Of a DNA stretch of 64,000 nt, positions 32,641-39,219 are shown one piece after another. The notes beneath the pieces were generated by a model. The model was not told the DNA's origin. It worked only from the letters and a program-made list of their open reading frames with translations, and made no database searches. This DNA comes from Clostridiaceae bacterium (GTDB lineage Bacteria; Bacillota; Clostridia; Lachnospirales; Lachnospiraceae): the NCBI GenBank assembly GCA_009911305.1, contig QXXC01000001.1, forward strand, positions 62,001 through 126,000, written 5' to 3'. A program made the translations under genes and the position numbers. Each line of letters begins with the position of its first letter. The first letter of the stretch is position 1.

Positions 32641-34082
32641 CCATGATCCTCCGTGATATCTTCTGCGTCCTCTGCTCCATCCTCCCTGACAATCTCAAAC
32701 CGGCGCAGCAGCATCTGGTTCGTCTCCACATAACCGTCTGTTAAGCGGATGGAAAAGCCGTTCTCCCTGCCGTACGCCACGGCCGACAGGGTGCAGAGCA
32801 GATCGCGTTTGCTCTCAAGCGGCAGATCATCGCTGCCGATGCGCGCTTCCTCTCCCATCAGCCGATTTAAGTAGGCCCCCATCTTTTCCCTGGAATACGG
32901 ATTATAAGCCTCTCTCTCATGCGCTTTTCTTGCCAGCTCCATGTCGGTTTCGGTCATCTCCTCAAGACCCGAGGCAGTCTCCCGGCGGACGCTCCTTGCC
33001 TTTCTCGGAAAACGCAGCGAGCCTTCGTCGATAAATTCATTCCTCTCCAGCAAAAACAGGCGGTTCACCTCCTGCGGCGCTTCCTCTTTAAAGCCAAGCT
33101 CCCGCATCTCCTCTGTGATCACTTTCACCGCCTGCTCCACATTGCCCCTCATGTCACCCCCGCGGCTTCTGAGGAAGCGCGCGCGCCCCACGGCAATCTG
33201 CAGGTACACATTGATCCGGTGTTTTATGTCCCGCATGATCCGGTCATAATCCTCAGAGAGGAACCGTCTCGTCCGCCGGAGCATATCCGCTGCATACTCC
33301 CCCGCCTCCTCTGCCTTAAGCCCTTCCTCCGCGGCGCAGCCGGCTCTCAGGCGCTCAAAAAGCGCCCGGTCATTCTGCACGCGGTCAAGCTCAGACCGGA
33401 TAAAGGAACGGTAAATATGGATATTCTGCTGCTTTGTGAGCCTCGCATACTCGCGGATAAAATTCCCGTCGCAGTATTCGATAATATTCTCGGTCAGGCT
33501 CTCCAGGCTCTCCTCCTTCACCATGCGCTCAATGATCTTCCTGATAAATGTCGCCAGCCGCTTGAGCGCCTTGGACAGAAGCTTGGCATTGCGGTAAATA
33601 TTCTTAAGCCCGTCCACATACGGATCCTGCCGCCACTGCTCCTCATTTCGCAGAATATTATAGATATTGTAAATATAGCTGGAAAATTCCTCCCGGTCCG
33701 GTTTGCGAAGCTGCTGTAAAAATTCCGCCAGCATAATCCCCTGCTCGGTCATAATGATATGCTTTTCATAGGTCGCGTCGTCGTTCTCCTCCTCCAGCCA
33801 CCCGATCTCTTCGGAGCAAAAACGCCGTATGATACTGTTCGCCATATCATTGTGATTCTTCCTGGCCTCGGTCTCCTCCTCGGGATCGATAAAATCCACC
33901 TGGTTTTCCAGAAGATAGGCGGCAAGCGCGTCGCGGATCCGCCCCCTGGCGATGCGGTAGGAAATCTCACGGTCATACTGCTCATAAATCACCTGGAGGC
34001 AGTCCGAGTAAATTCCCTGATTGCCGGCGCTCGATAAGCAATTAAAAAAACCGGGCGGTATCGTGTCAAATAGTCTTGTCAT
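32637..34082 (-). CDS. JetA-like kleisin subunit (DUF5716 family)
   Basis: About 481 residues. The N-terminus MTRLFDTIPPGFFNCLSSAG with RGRIRDALAAYLLEN and VDFIDPEEE is what I recall for Firmicute JetA/DUF5716 proteins of Wadjet type systems. The protein is mostly helical with a C-terminal winged-helix-like part (RFEIVREDG). JetA bridges the JetC heads. I use the ATG at 34082 with AGGAAAAAAT upstream; an in-frame start at 34148 would place a terminator hairpin inside the coding sequence. It is followed by jetB with a 4-bp overlap. Confidence 0.8.
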   Translation of the reverse strand: MTRLFDTIPPGFFNCLSSAGNQGIYSDCLQVIYEQYDREISYRIARGRIRDALAAYLLENQVDFIDPEEETEARKNHNDMANSIIRRFCSEEIGWLEEENDDATYEKHIIMTEQGIMLAEFLQQLRKPDREEFSSYIYNIYNILRNEEQWRQDPYVDGLKNIYRNAKLLSKALKRLATFIRKIIERMVKEESLESLTENIIEYCDGNFIREYARLTKQQNIHIYRSFIRSELDRVQNDRALFERLRAGCAAEEGLKAEEAGEYAADMLRRTRRFLSEDYDRIMRDIKHRINVYLQIAVGRARFLRSRGGDMRGNVEQAVKVITEEMRELGFKEEAPQEVNRLFLLERNEFIDEGSLRFPRKARSVRRETASGLEEMTETDMELARKAHEREAYNPYSREKMGAYLNRLMGEEARIGSDDLPLESKRDLLCTLSAVAYGRENGFSIRLTDGYVETNQMLLRRFEIVREDGAEDAEDITEDHG

Positions 34083-34109
34083 ATTTTTTCCTGATGATGG
34101 CCTGTGCAT

Positions 34110-34142
34110 AAAAAAGCCCCGGATACCTCCGGCGCTCTTTTT
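34110..34142 (-). terminator. Terminator/attenuator hairpin just upstream of jetA
   Basis: CCGGA/TCCGG core extended by GC and A-T pairs; on the minus strand it is followed by TTTTTT, 27 bp before the jetA ATG. A second, GC-rich hairpin without a T tail (arms CAGGCGGCGC/GCGCCGCCTG) lies at 34170-34196. Transcripts from the upstream promoter must pass both to reach jetA. Confidence 0.7.
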
Positions 34143-34202
34143 AACCATTTGTCTTTAAGCCTGATTACGCAGGCGGCGCCAAGAAAGCGCCGCCTGTGCA
34201 GG

Positions 34203-34544
34203 CTAATTTTTAGCCCGCAGAATGCCCAGAATCACTTTTGCAATAATCGCGAACTGCTTTCTCTTAATCCCGTTATCGGCCGCTCCCGATTCCAGATATC
34301 CACGGTCGTCATAATTGAACAGCATATCCGTTATGATCATGCGCCACATGCGCTCGTTCGATATCTGGATCCCCTTCGCGAGATCATAGAAATCTTCGCA
34401 GAAGGAATCAAAGGCTTCGTCTTTTACTCTGGGATTATATGATTCAAATATCCTGGTAAACATCTTCTGGATGGCAGCCAGATCAAATTCACAAAATGTT
34501 ACGTTGTCCTGATGAAACTCTTTGCTGTAAGAATAATCGCTCAT
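34203..34544 (-). CDS. Unknown 113-residue protein upstream of jetA
   Basis: Not recognised. It is helical and acidic (DLAAIQKMFTRIFESYN, DEAFDSFCEDFYDLAKG, RMWRMIITDMLFNYDDRG, KRKQFAIIAKVILGILR), with no signal peptide or membrane segment. It has the promoter at 34573-34601 and is separated from jetA by 120 bp containing two hairpins, so it may be co-transcribed with jetABC. Possible roles are regulator or accessory subunit of the SMC complex. A search is needed to say whether it recurs beside other jet loci. Confidence 0.6.
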   Translation of the reverse strand: MSDYSYSKEFHQDNVTFCEFDLAAIQKMFTRIFESYNPRVKDEAFDSFCEDFYDLAKGIQISNERMWRMIITDMLFNYDDRGYLESGAADNGIKRKQFAIIAKVILGILRAKN

Positions 34545-34572
34545 GTTTTTTCGTCTCCTTTACTATGGGTAT

Positions 34573-34601
34573 ATTTTACCATTATCCGGGGTGGAATTCA
34601 A
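34573..34601 (-). promoter_or_regulatory. Promoter of the 113-residue gene and perhaps jetABC
   Basis: On the minus strand TTGAAT (34601-34596) and TAAAAT (34578-34573) are 17 bp apart, followed by the ribosome site AAAGGAG 11 bases before the ATG. No other clear promoter lies before jetA. Confidence 0.7.
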
Positions 34602-34660
34602 TCACTTATTTGTTTGGGGCGGGAATAACTCCATCGGCAAAATGTAAAAGCGAAAAAGAA

Positions 34661-34697
34661 ATAGGCCGGGAATCAAAACTATAATGGTTCCCGGCCA
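34661..34697 (-). terminator. Terminator after the DUF1016 remnant
   Basis: Inverted repeat GGCCGGGAA/TTCCCGGCC with a loop of about 16 nt; the minus strand continues TATTTCTTTTT. Confidence 0.7.
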
Positions 34698-34703
34698 GCT
34701 ATT

Positions 34704-35109
34704 TTATTTATTTTCCTTTTCATGCCAATCTTTCAAAACAGCTTCTACCTGTGCAATTAATTGTTCTTTTTGAGGAATGTACGATACATAACGGGAGGCA
34801 AATATATTGTTAGCCATGCCACCTAAAGCATATTCTGCGGATACGCTGTCTTTATCCGTACAGAGAATGATACCAATGGGAGCATTATCATATTCGTCAT
34901 TTACCTCCGCAGCATAATAGTTCAGATACATATTAAGCTGCCCGACTGCTTCTGCCATCAGACCAACTCAATTTAACAGACACTGTCTGTTGAATTTGAT
35001 AAGCCTGATAAAACCGACGCATAAACTGGATATTGGAAACAGAAAAACCTTTGCCAAACTCGTTTGTAAGTTCTTTGGAAATTTGACGTAGCTGTTGCTT
35101 ACATAGAAT
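34704..35109 (-). pseudogene. Decayed DUF1016 (YhcG-type) PD-(D/E)XK nuclease
   Basis: Two pieces of one family are present in different frames. The upstream piece (about 35109-34960) reads QLRQISKELTNEFGKGFSVS then NIQFMRRFYQAYQ and ends SVKLSWS, the N-terminal DUF1016 domain. The downstream piece (34958-34704) reads AVGQLNMYLNYYAAEVNDEY, then PIGIILCTDKD and GMANNIFASRY, the C-terminal nuclease part. The middle, about 150-200 residues, is deleted and the join near 34960 shifts the frame. It cannot make a working protein. It adjoins the jet locus and the mobile element. Confidence 0.85.
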
Positions 35110-35325
35110 CAGTATATGCCAAATCGCCCATAATATATCCCCTTTGTGTTTTTAAACGTTTTATAAGCATAGCACACAAACATATCTAAATTGCTACTGC
35201 TTGATTTCATGTGATATACAAATAGCGAAGTTGCCTAACTGTAAATTTTCTGTGACTTTCACTGCACTCACAAAAAACACCTCGCATTGACTGGCATGTA
35301 AACAGTAACGCAGTTTTTGCTCTTA
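35110..35325. other. AT-rich gap without a gene
   Basis: This stretch between the DUF1016 remnant and the GNAT promoter shows no convincing gene, only more decayed sequence. Confidence 0.5.
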
Positions 35326-35354
35326 TTGTAAAATGGAAAAAGGTTGTGTATAAT
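35326..35354 (+). promoter_or_regulatory. Promoter of the GNAT gene
   Basis: TTGTAA (35326-35331) and TATAAT (35349-35354) are 17 bp apart, about 50 bp before the ATG. Confidence 0.75.
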
Positions 35355-35404
35355 AAAATACGGAAGCCTCAAGCACATAAAGAGATAAAAGGAGGGGCAT
35401 TGCC

Positions 35405-35869
35405 ATGAACTATGCAAAAGCATCAGAAACAGATATACCCGCCCTGATTGACATGAGGATTGCTTATCTGACAGAGGATTACCAGACTCTGTCTGCTGAG
35501 CAGGCTGACGCGATCCGCGCGCAGCTTCCCGGTTATTTAAGGGGGCATTTAAATCGGGATTTGATTGCCTATGTGGCGAAACATGAACGGGAAATTGTGG
35601 CGTCTGCATTTCTTCATATTACGGAAATGCCGGCGAATCCGGCTGTTTTGACCGGGAAATTCGGTGTTATGCTCAATGTTTATACCAAACCCGGGTATCG
35701 CAGGATGGGAACAGCAAACCAGTTACTGAATATGGCGATTGAGGATGGAAGGGAGCTTTCCCTGTCCTATATTTCACTGGAGGCGACACAGGACGGACTT
35801 CCTCTGTACCGAAAGCTGAATTTTACGGAAATAAACTCCCGGTATACCGGGATGATTTTAAAGCTCTGA
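35405..35869 (+). CDS. GNAT-family N-acetyltransferase
   Basis: 154 residues. The acetyl-CoA site is seen as LNVYTKPGYRRMGTANQLLNMA (motif A, Q/RxxGxG/A-like) near residues 96-117. The C-terminal strand is EATQDGLPLYRKLNFTEINS. It transfers an acetyl group from acetyl-CoA to an unknown amine or protein. AAAGGAGG lies 10 bases before the ATG. It reads opposite to its neighbours and ends in a GC-rich hairpin at 35883-35928. Confidence 0.88.
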   Translation: MNYAKASETDIPALIDMRIAYLTEDYQTLSAEQADAIRAQLPGYLRGHLNRDLIAYVAKHEREIVASAFLHITEMPANPAVLTGKFGVMLNVYTKPGYRRMGTANQLLNMAIEDGRELSLSYISLEATQDGLPLYRKLNFTEINSRYTGMILKL

Positions 35870-35882
35870 CATTCGACAGGAA

Positions 35883-35928
35883 CCCGGAGCGCGTCCGAAA
35901 CGTATTTCCGCTGTCTGCGCGCTCCGGG
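35883..35928. terminator. GC-rich hairpin between convergent genes
   Basis: Arms CCCGGAGCGCG and CGCGCTCCGGG with a loop of about 24 nt lie between the GNAT stop and the stop of the interrupted gene. There is no long T run, so termination may be imperfect. Confidence 0.6.
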
Positions 35929-35932
35929 TGTG

Positions 35933-36244
35933 TCAGCCTTTCATCCAATAATCCATATCGGGATATAGGCGCTCTTTTTCACTTTCATCGCTTAACAGGT
36001 GTGTTTGTTTCAGCTCTCCCATTTCATAGTAAGACAATACAGACTGCCATTCGCCGGATTCCGGATGATATTTGTGTTCTGACACCAGTTCTTTTGTCTG
36101 CATATATTCCCCGTTTACCACTTCATATACAATTACATACTCATAAGATACGCCTGAGCAGCCTCTTGTCACCACTCTCTGTCTGTCAGGTTCAATTGAA
36201 ATACTTGTGTCCGGAAATGAGGGATAGTATGCAAATTCCTGTTT
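35933..36244 (-). pseudogene. 3' part of a gene split by the mobile element
   Basis: The minus frame starts inside the att repeat (KQEF) and runs on AYYPSFPDTSISIEPDRQRV to the stop at 35933, about 100 residues, with no start of its own. It is the missing C-terminus of the gene whose 5' part lies at 44326-45075: both carry KQEF across the same 11-bp repeat. Rejoined, the protein has about 349 residues, an N-terminal membrane or signal segment and an FG-GAP-like repeat (DINFDGRPDL). Such secreted proteins are common in gut clostridia; the function is unknown. Confidence 0.9.
36234..36244. repeat. Left att core of the integrative element
   Basis: AATTCCTGTTT is repeated exactly at 44330-44340. 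Recombination between the two copies restores an in-frame gene, so this is the attachment core. Confidence 0.9.
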
Positions 36245-36316
36245 ATCTACTAACTGTCTTAACTTTCCTTTATTTTCAAGGCTTTACGGTATACCTAACC
36301 TTAAAATATGTATCCT

Positions 36317-36338
36317 TTTCCCTTGTTTTTGCCCTTAT
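36317..36338. repeat. Left subterminal repeat, candidate integrase arm site
   Basis: TTTCCCTTGTTTTTGCCCTT plus AT matches 44157-44178 in 21 of 22 bases and in the same orientation. It lies between the att core and the integrase stop. Tyrosine integrases of Tn916 type bind such arm repeats. Confidence 0.6.
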
Positions 36339-36382
36339 CAGCAAGTTACAAGGGAAAGTTTTTGTTATTCAGTTTTCATTTC

Positions 36383-37471
36383 TTAATTCATTCCCACAAC
36401 CTTATCCAAGAGTTTAGCGGAATCCCGCTTCGCCTCCCTTGTGGCGTGTGCATAGACATTCATAGTTGTGCTTACGTCCGAATGCCCTAAAAGCTCCTGC
36501 ACATCTTTTGGCTGCGCCCCATTTGATAACAAGTTTGTTGTGTAGGTATGTCTTAGCGTGTGGAAGTGGAAACCCTCTAACTCCGGTACTTTCCTTGCCG
36601 CTGTCCGGCAGGCTGTTTCTATGGTGGCGGGAAGTTCAAGACAGCCATCTTCCCTCAGACATACAAAAGAGATTTCCGTATAATCCTCCGGCGCATCTTC
36701 TGTCATTGGCAGGTTGTAATACTCATAATGCACCCTGTTTTTCTCTGTGACTTCCCTGTAGAAATTCCTGTGATAGAGTCCGCCATACTGCATACGGTTT
36801 TTAAGCTGCTGTTTCCTTGCTTTCTTCAAGATGTCAGCGAGGGCGTTTCCGAAATCAACTGTACGCACTTTTTTCCTCTTGGTCGAGCCGATTTCGTGCT
36901 TATGGGTAGCACCGTTGTAACGGACGCTCCTGCGGACTGTCAGATATTTGTGCCTCATTACCACATACTGCATGGGATTGAATGTGATGTACTGTTTCGG
37001 GAACACCGCAAAGCGGAAGGACTGCTGCAATACTGCGGAATAAGACCGTATATAGTCAATGGAATATCCCTTTGAAACAAAGTCCTCAACCGTTCCGCCG
37101 AATGAGAGCAAATCCATAAACTGCTGTAAATGCCCCGAAGTGACCGTTTTGAGTTTCCGTCTGCTTACAGGGTGTTGTTTAATGCGGTTAATTGCCTGTA
37201 AATAAGTACCGACAGTGCCATTGCTCAATGTTCCTGTCTTTAATTCTTCCTCCGCCCATGTGTCAAGCAACTGTCCGAGAGTGATATTGTCCGCCTTTGC
37301 AATGAATTTCTTGCTTTCATAGTCCTCCATTGCCTGCCTTAACAGCTTTTCCGTTTCGCTTTTGCTTTCTGTTCCTGCACACTCTTTCTGTACCATGTTA
37401 CCGCTTGCGTCCTCCACATAGAAGCGGTAGTACCATTTTTTTCCTTTCTTCCGAACTGATCCTTTTGCCAT
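36383..37471 (-). CDS. Tyrosine-recombinase integrase of the element
   Basis: About 362 residues. The N-terminal AP2-like arm-binding domain (GSVRKKGKKWYYRFYVEDASG) is followed by a SAM-like core-binding domain (LGQLLDTWAEEELKTG) and the catalytic domain with FHTLRHTYTTNLLSNGAQP and LLGHSDVSTTMNVYAHA, giving the RHRH-Y residues. It excises and inserts the element. The start at 37471 has AGGAG 8 bases upstream; the frame is open 9 codons further. It reads outward toward the left end. Confidence 0.95.
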   Translation of the reverse strand: MAKGSVRKKGKKWYYRFYVEDASGNMVQKECAGTESKSETEKLLRQAMEDYESKKFIAKADNITLGQLLDTWAEEELKTGTLSNGTVGTYLQAINRIKQHPVSRRKLKTVTSGHLQQFMDLLSFGGTVEDFVSKGYSIDYIRSYSAVLQQSFRFAVFPKQYITFNPMQYVVMRHKYLTVRRSVRYNGATHKHEIGSTKRKKVRTVDFGNALADILKKARKQQLKNRMQYGGLYHRNFYREVTEKNRVHYEYYNLPMTEDAPEDYTEISFVCLREDGCLELPATIETACRTAARKVPELEGFHFHTLRHTYTTNLLSNGAQPKDVQELLGHSDVSTTMNVYAHATREAKRDSAKLLDKVVGMN

Positions 37472-37573
37472 AATCGTTTCTCCTTTCGATAAACGCAACC
37501 TTTATTGCGTATGGCAATCGGAACTGATGAAATGCTTTCTGCGTGTAAGTATATCATAACTCCGGCTGCCAAG

Positions 37574-38203
37574 CTATACCGATTCGGATTCTTCCCCCGA
37601 TACCATAGAAAGAAGATTTGCAAGCCTTATGGTGGCTGTTTCGGGATTTTTGGAATAGAGCCTCACAATATCGCCCATATCGTTAAACATATTTACGGTG
37701 TGGGTGATTTCCCTGAGAAACATAATCTCGTTATATTCCTTATTCGATTCAAACCCCATTGTCTGAGCGAGTGCGGCATTTTCCGCATTGTCCTTGAAAT
37801 TCTTGCAGGCAAACTGAAAAGAATCCACGAACAATTCATATTCCTTCAACATCAGCAGCAGTAAATCTTTGGAAAAATCCGCCTCATCAGGCTTCATATC
37901 ATAGGGGAGTTTGTTTACGATGGAATTCATCACATCACGAATAAATAATTCCCTATTATCCGTAATGTCCGTTTGGTATTCCTCCGTTTCCCCTTTCAGC
38001 CACTTCACAGACACATGGAGTGCTTCTGAAAGACCTTCCAAGACCAGCTTCTTTGTGTTGTCGATTGTTCCCGCCTCATAACGCACGATTGTGGAAGCGG
38101 CTACCCCCATCTTCTCTGCGACATAAGGCTGGTTTAATCCCAACTCAACCCTCCGCTGTTTTGCCCTGCTACCGATCAGCTTGCGTAACTCTTTATCTTT
38201 CAT
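37574..38203 (-). CDS. XRE-family repressor of the element
   Basis: About 209 residues. The N-terminal HTH_3 domain is RRVELGLNQPYVAEKMGVAA then STIVRYEAG (residues 17-45). The C-terminal helical part (about 80-209) is not recognised. It is divergent from the excisionase gene; its own promoter and that of xis carry related TTGCAT/ATGCAA palindromes. It probably keeps the element quiescent. The start at 38203 has GGAGG 9 bases upstream. Confidence 0.88.
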   Translation of the reverse strand: MKDKELRKLIGSRAKQRRVELGLNQPYVAEKMGVAASTIVRYEAGTIDNTKKLVLEGLSEALHVSVKWLKGETEEYQTDITDNRELFIRDVMNSIVNKLPYDMKPDEADFSKDLLLLMLKEYELFVDSFQFACKNFKDNAENAALAQTMGFESNKEYNEIMFLREITHTVNMFNDMGDIVRLYSKNPETATIRLANLLSMVSGEESESV

Positions 38204-38234
38204 ACTGATACGCCTCCTTTTTCGGTATGGACAA

Positions 38235-38263
38235 AGTATAGCATAGAAAAAGCAATAATGCAA
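38235..38263 (-). promoter_or_regulatory. Promoter and operator of the repressor gene
   Basis: On the minus strand TTGCAT (38263-38258) and TATACT (38240-38235) are 17 bp apart. The -35 lies inside TTGCATATTGCAT, a variant of the palindrome downstream of the xis promoter. This fits autorepression. Confidence 0.75.
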
Positions 38264-38301
38264 TATGCAACTTAAAAATGATTTTTAAATCGCCATAATG
38301 C

Positions 38302-38330
38302 TTGACAGGAGATTATAAAAGCGTTATAGT
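38302..38330 (+). promoter_or_regulatory. Consensus promoter of the excisionase gene
   Basis: TTGACA (38302-38307) and TATAGT (38325-38330) are exactly 17 bp apart. A repressor palindrome lies just beyond the expected start point. Confidence 0.85.
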
Positions 38331-38345
38331 AAGCGTACTATCGAA

Positions 38346-38360
38346 ATTGCATTATGCAAT
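38346..38360. promoter_or_regulatory. Perfect operator palindrome ATTGCATTATGCAAT
   Basis: Seven-base arms with one central base, located at about +10 to +25 of the xis transcript. It shares the TGCAT/ATGCA half-sites with the repressor promoter region at 38251-38270, so one protein probably binds both. Confidence 0.8.
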
Positions 38361-38378
38361 TAAAAGGGAGGTGAGTTA

Positions 38379-38609
38379 ATGACCAAAACGAAAATTGCAC
38401 TATCCATTGAAGAAGCTGCCGATTATACGGGTATCGGGAGGAATACCCTGCGAAACCTTGTAGAGTGGGGAAAACTACCCGTCCTCAAAGTCGGGAGAAA
38501 GGTACTTATCAAAATTGATATACTGGAGAAGTTCATGGAAGTGAACGAGGGGAAGAACCTGCGGGATAAGAATGATGTAAAGTCTGTTACAAGAAAATCA
38601 GCAGTATAA
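38379..38609 (+). CDS. Excisionase-like HTH_17 protein
   Basis: 76 residues. The MerR-like DNA-binding motif LSIEEAADYTGIGRNTLRNL then LPVLKVGRKVLIKIDILEKF is typical of Xis proteins of Tn916-type elements. GGGAGG lies 6 bases before the ATG. It directs the integrase to excise. The C-terminal tail (KNLRDKNDVKSVTRKSAV) is basic. Confidence 0.88.
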   Translation: MTKTKIALSIEEAADYTGIGRNTLRNLVEWGKLPVLKVGRKVLIKIDILEKFMEVNEGKNLRDKNDVKSVTRKSAV

Positions 38610-38738
38610 AAGGCGGCTTCTAAGGAAACCGCCCAATGGTATGTATCAGACCGAAGCCATGATATACCTACACGCAAATAAATTATATCATGTGCTTCCT
38701 TTTGGTACAAGCGGAAATTTGGGGAAAGCGGAAAAAGT

Positions 38739-38830
38739 GAGTTGAAAAAATAAGTTAATTTTGGAACAGCCAACTGAAAAAATCAACTTGTTTTGGTATA
38801 TTCAGTTAAAAAATTCAACAGATGTTTCGG
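38739..38830. repeat. Three imperfect direct repeats of about 30 bp
   Basis: GTTGAAAAAATAAGTTAATT, ACTGAAAAAATCAACTTGTT and GTTAAAAAATTCAACAGATG each begin one unit, and each unit ends in TTTTGG or TTTCGG. A related inverted piece lies near 38863-38880. They are located between xis and the iteron-like repeats. Confidence 0.6.
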
Positions 38831-38889
38831 GCGTCATTTTCAATGTGATGTAAGATTGCTGCAAAAATTTAACTGACATTTTAGATATT

Positions 38890-38994
38890 ACTTTTTTGCT
38901 ATCAAGGTTGCACTTTTTACTATCATAAGTGGCAGCACTTTTTGCTATCACAATGATGGCATTCTAAGGCAGATGACAGCATTTTTTGCTATCA
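38890..38994. repeat. Four iteron-like repeats
   Basis: The 16-bp unit GCACTTTTTRCTATCA (with variants) ends at 38904, 38925, 38950 and 38994, that is 21, 25 and 44 bp apart, about two or four helical turns. Such phased repeats are binding sites for a relaxosome, replication or partition protein. No replication protein is recognised in the element. Confidence 0.7.
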
Positions 38995-39072
38995 TGGCGG
39001 CTGATTTTACCGGCATAATCCGAACAGTTTCAAGAGAATATTACCTTCTCTTAAAGCCCTCGGCGTTTGAGA

Positions 39073-39175
39073 GCGAAATACACCCATTGCACAAACTTCG
39101 TTTATGCAATGGGGATTTCGCCCTTGCAGGGAGCAAATTCACGCAAGCGTGAATTACAAATGCTGCTGCATTTGT
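39073..39175. other. Hairpin cluster, candidate origin of transfer
   Basis: Three adjacent inverted repeats precede the relaxase gene: GCGAAAT...CCCATTGCA/TGCAATGGG...ATTTCGC (39073-39121), AATTCACGC/GCGTGAATT (39136-39155) and ACAAATGC/GCATTTGT (39156-39175). Hairpins beside iterons directly upstream of a relaxase gene are the usual layout of an oriT. The nick site itself cannot be named. Confidence 0.55.
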
Positions 39176-39219
39176 GAGAACCGCCGCCCTCTCCGCTTTC
39201 GCGCATCCGCTACTGCCAT

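Noticed and set aside
34083..34148. Extended jetA start at 34148
   Set aside because: It would place a T-tailed terminator hairpin inside the coding sequence. The ATG at 34082 has AGGAAAAAAT and gives the family N-terminus.
34704..34958. Independent 84-codon gene
   Set aside because: It is only the C-terminal part of a DUF1016 nuclease. The N-terminal part lies upstream in another frame, so this is a pseudogene.
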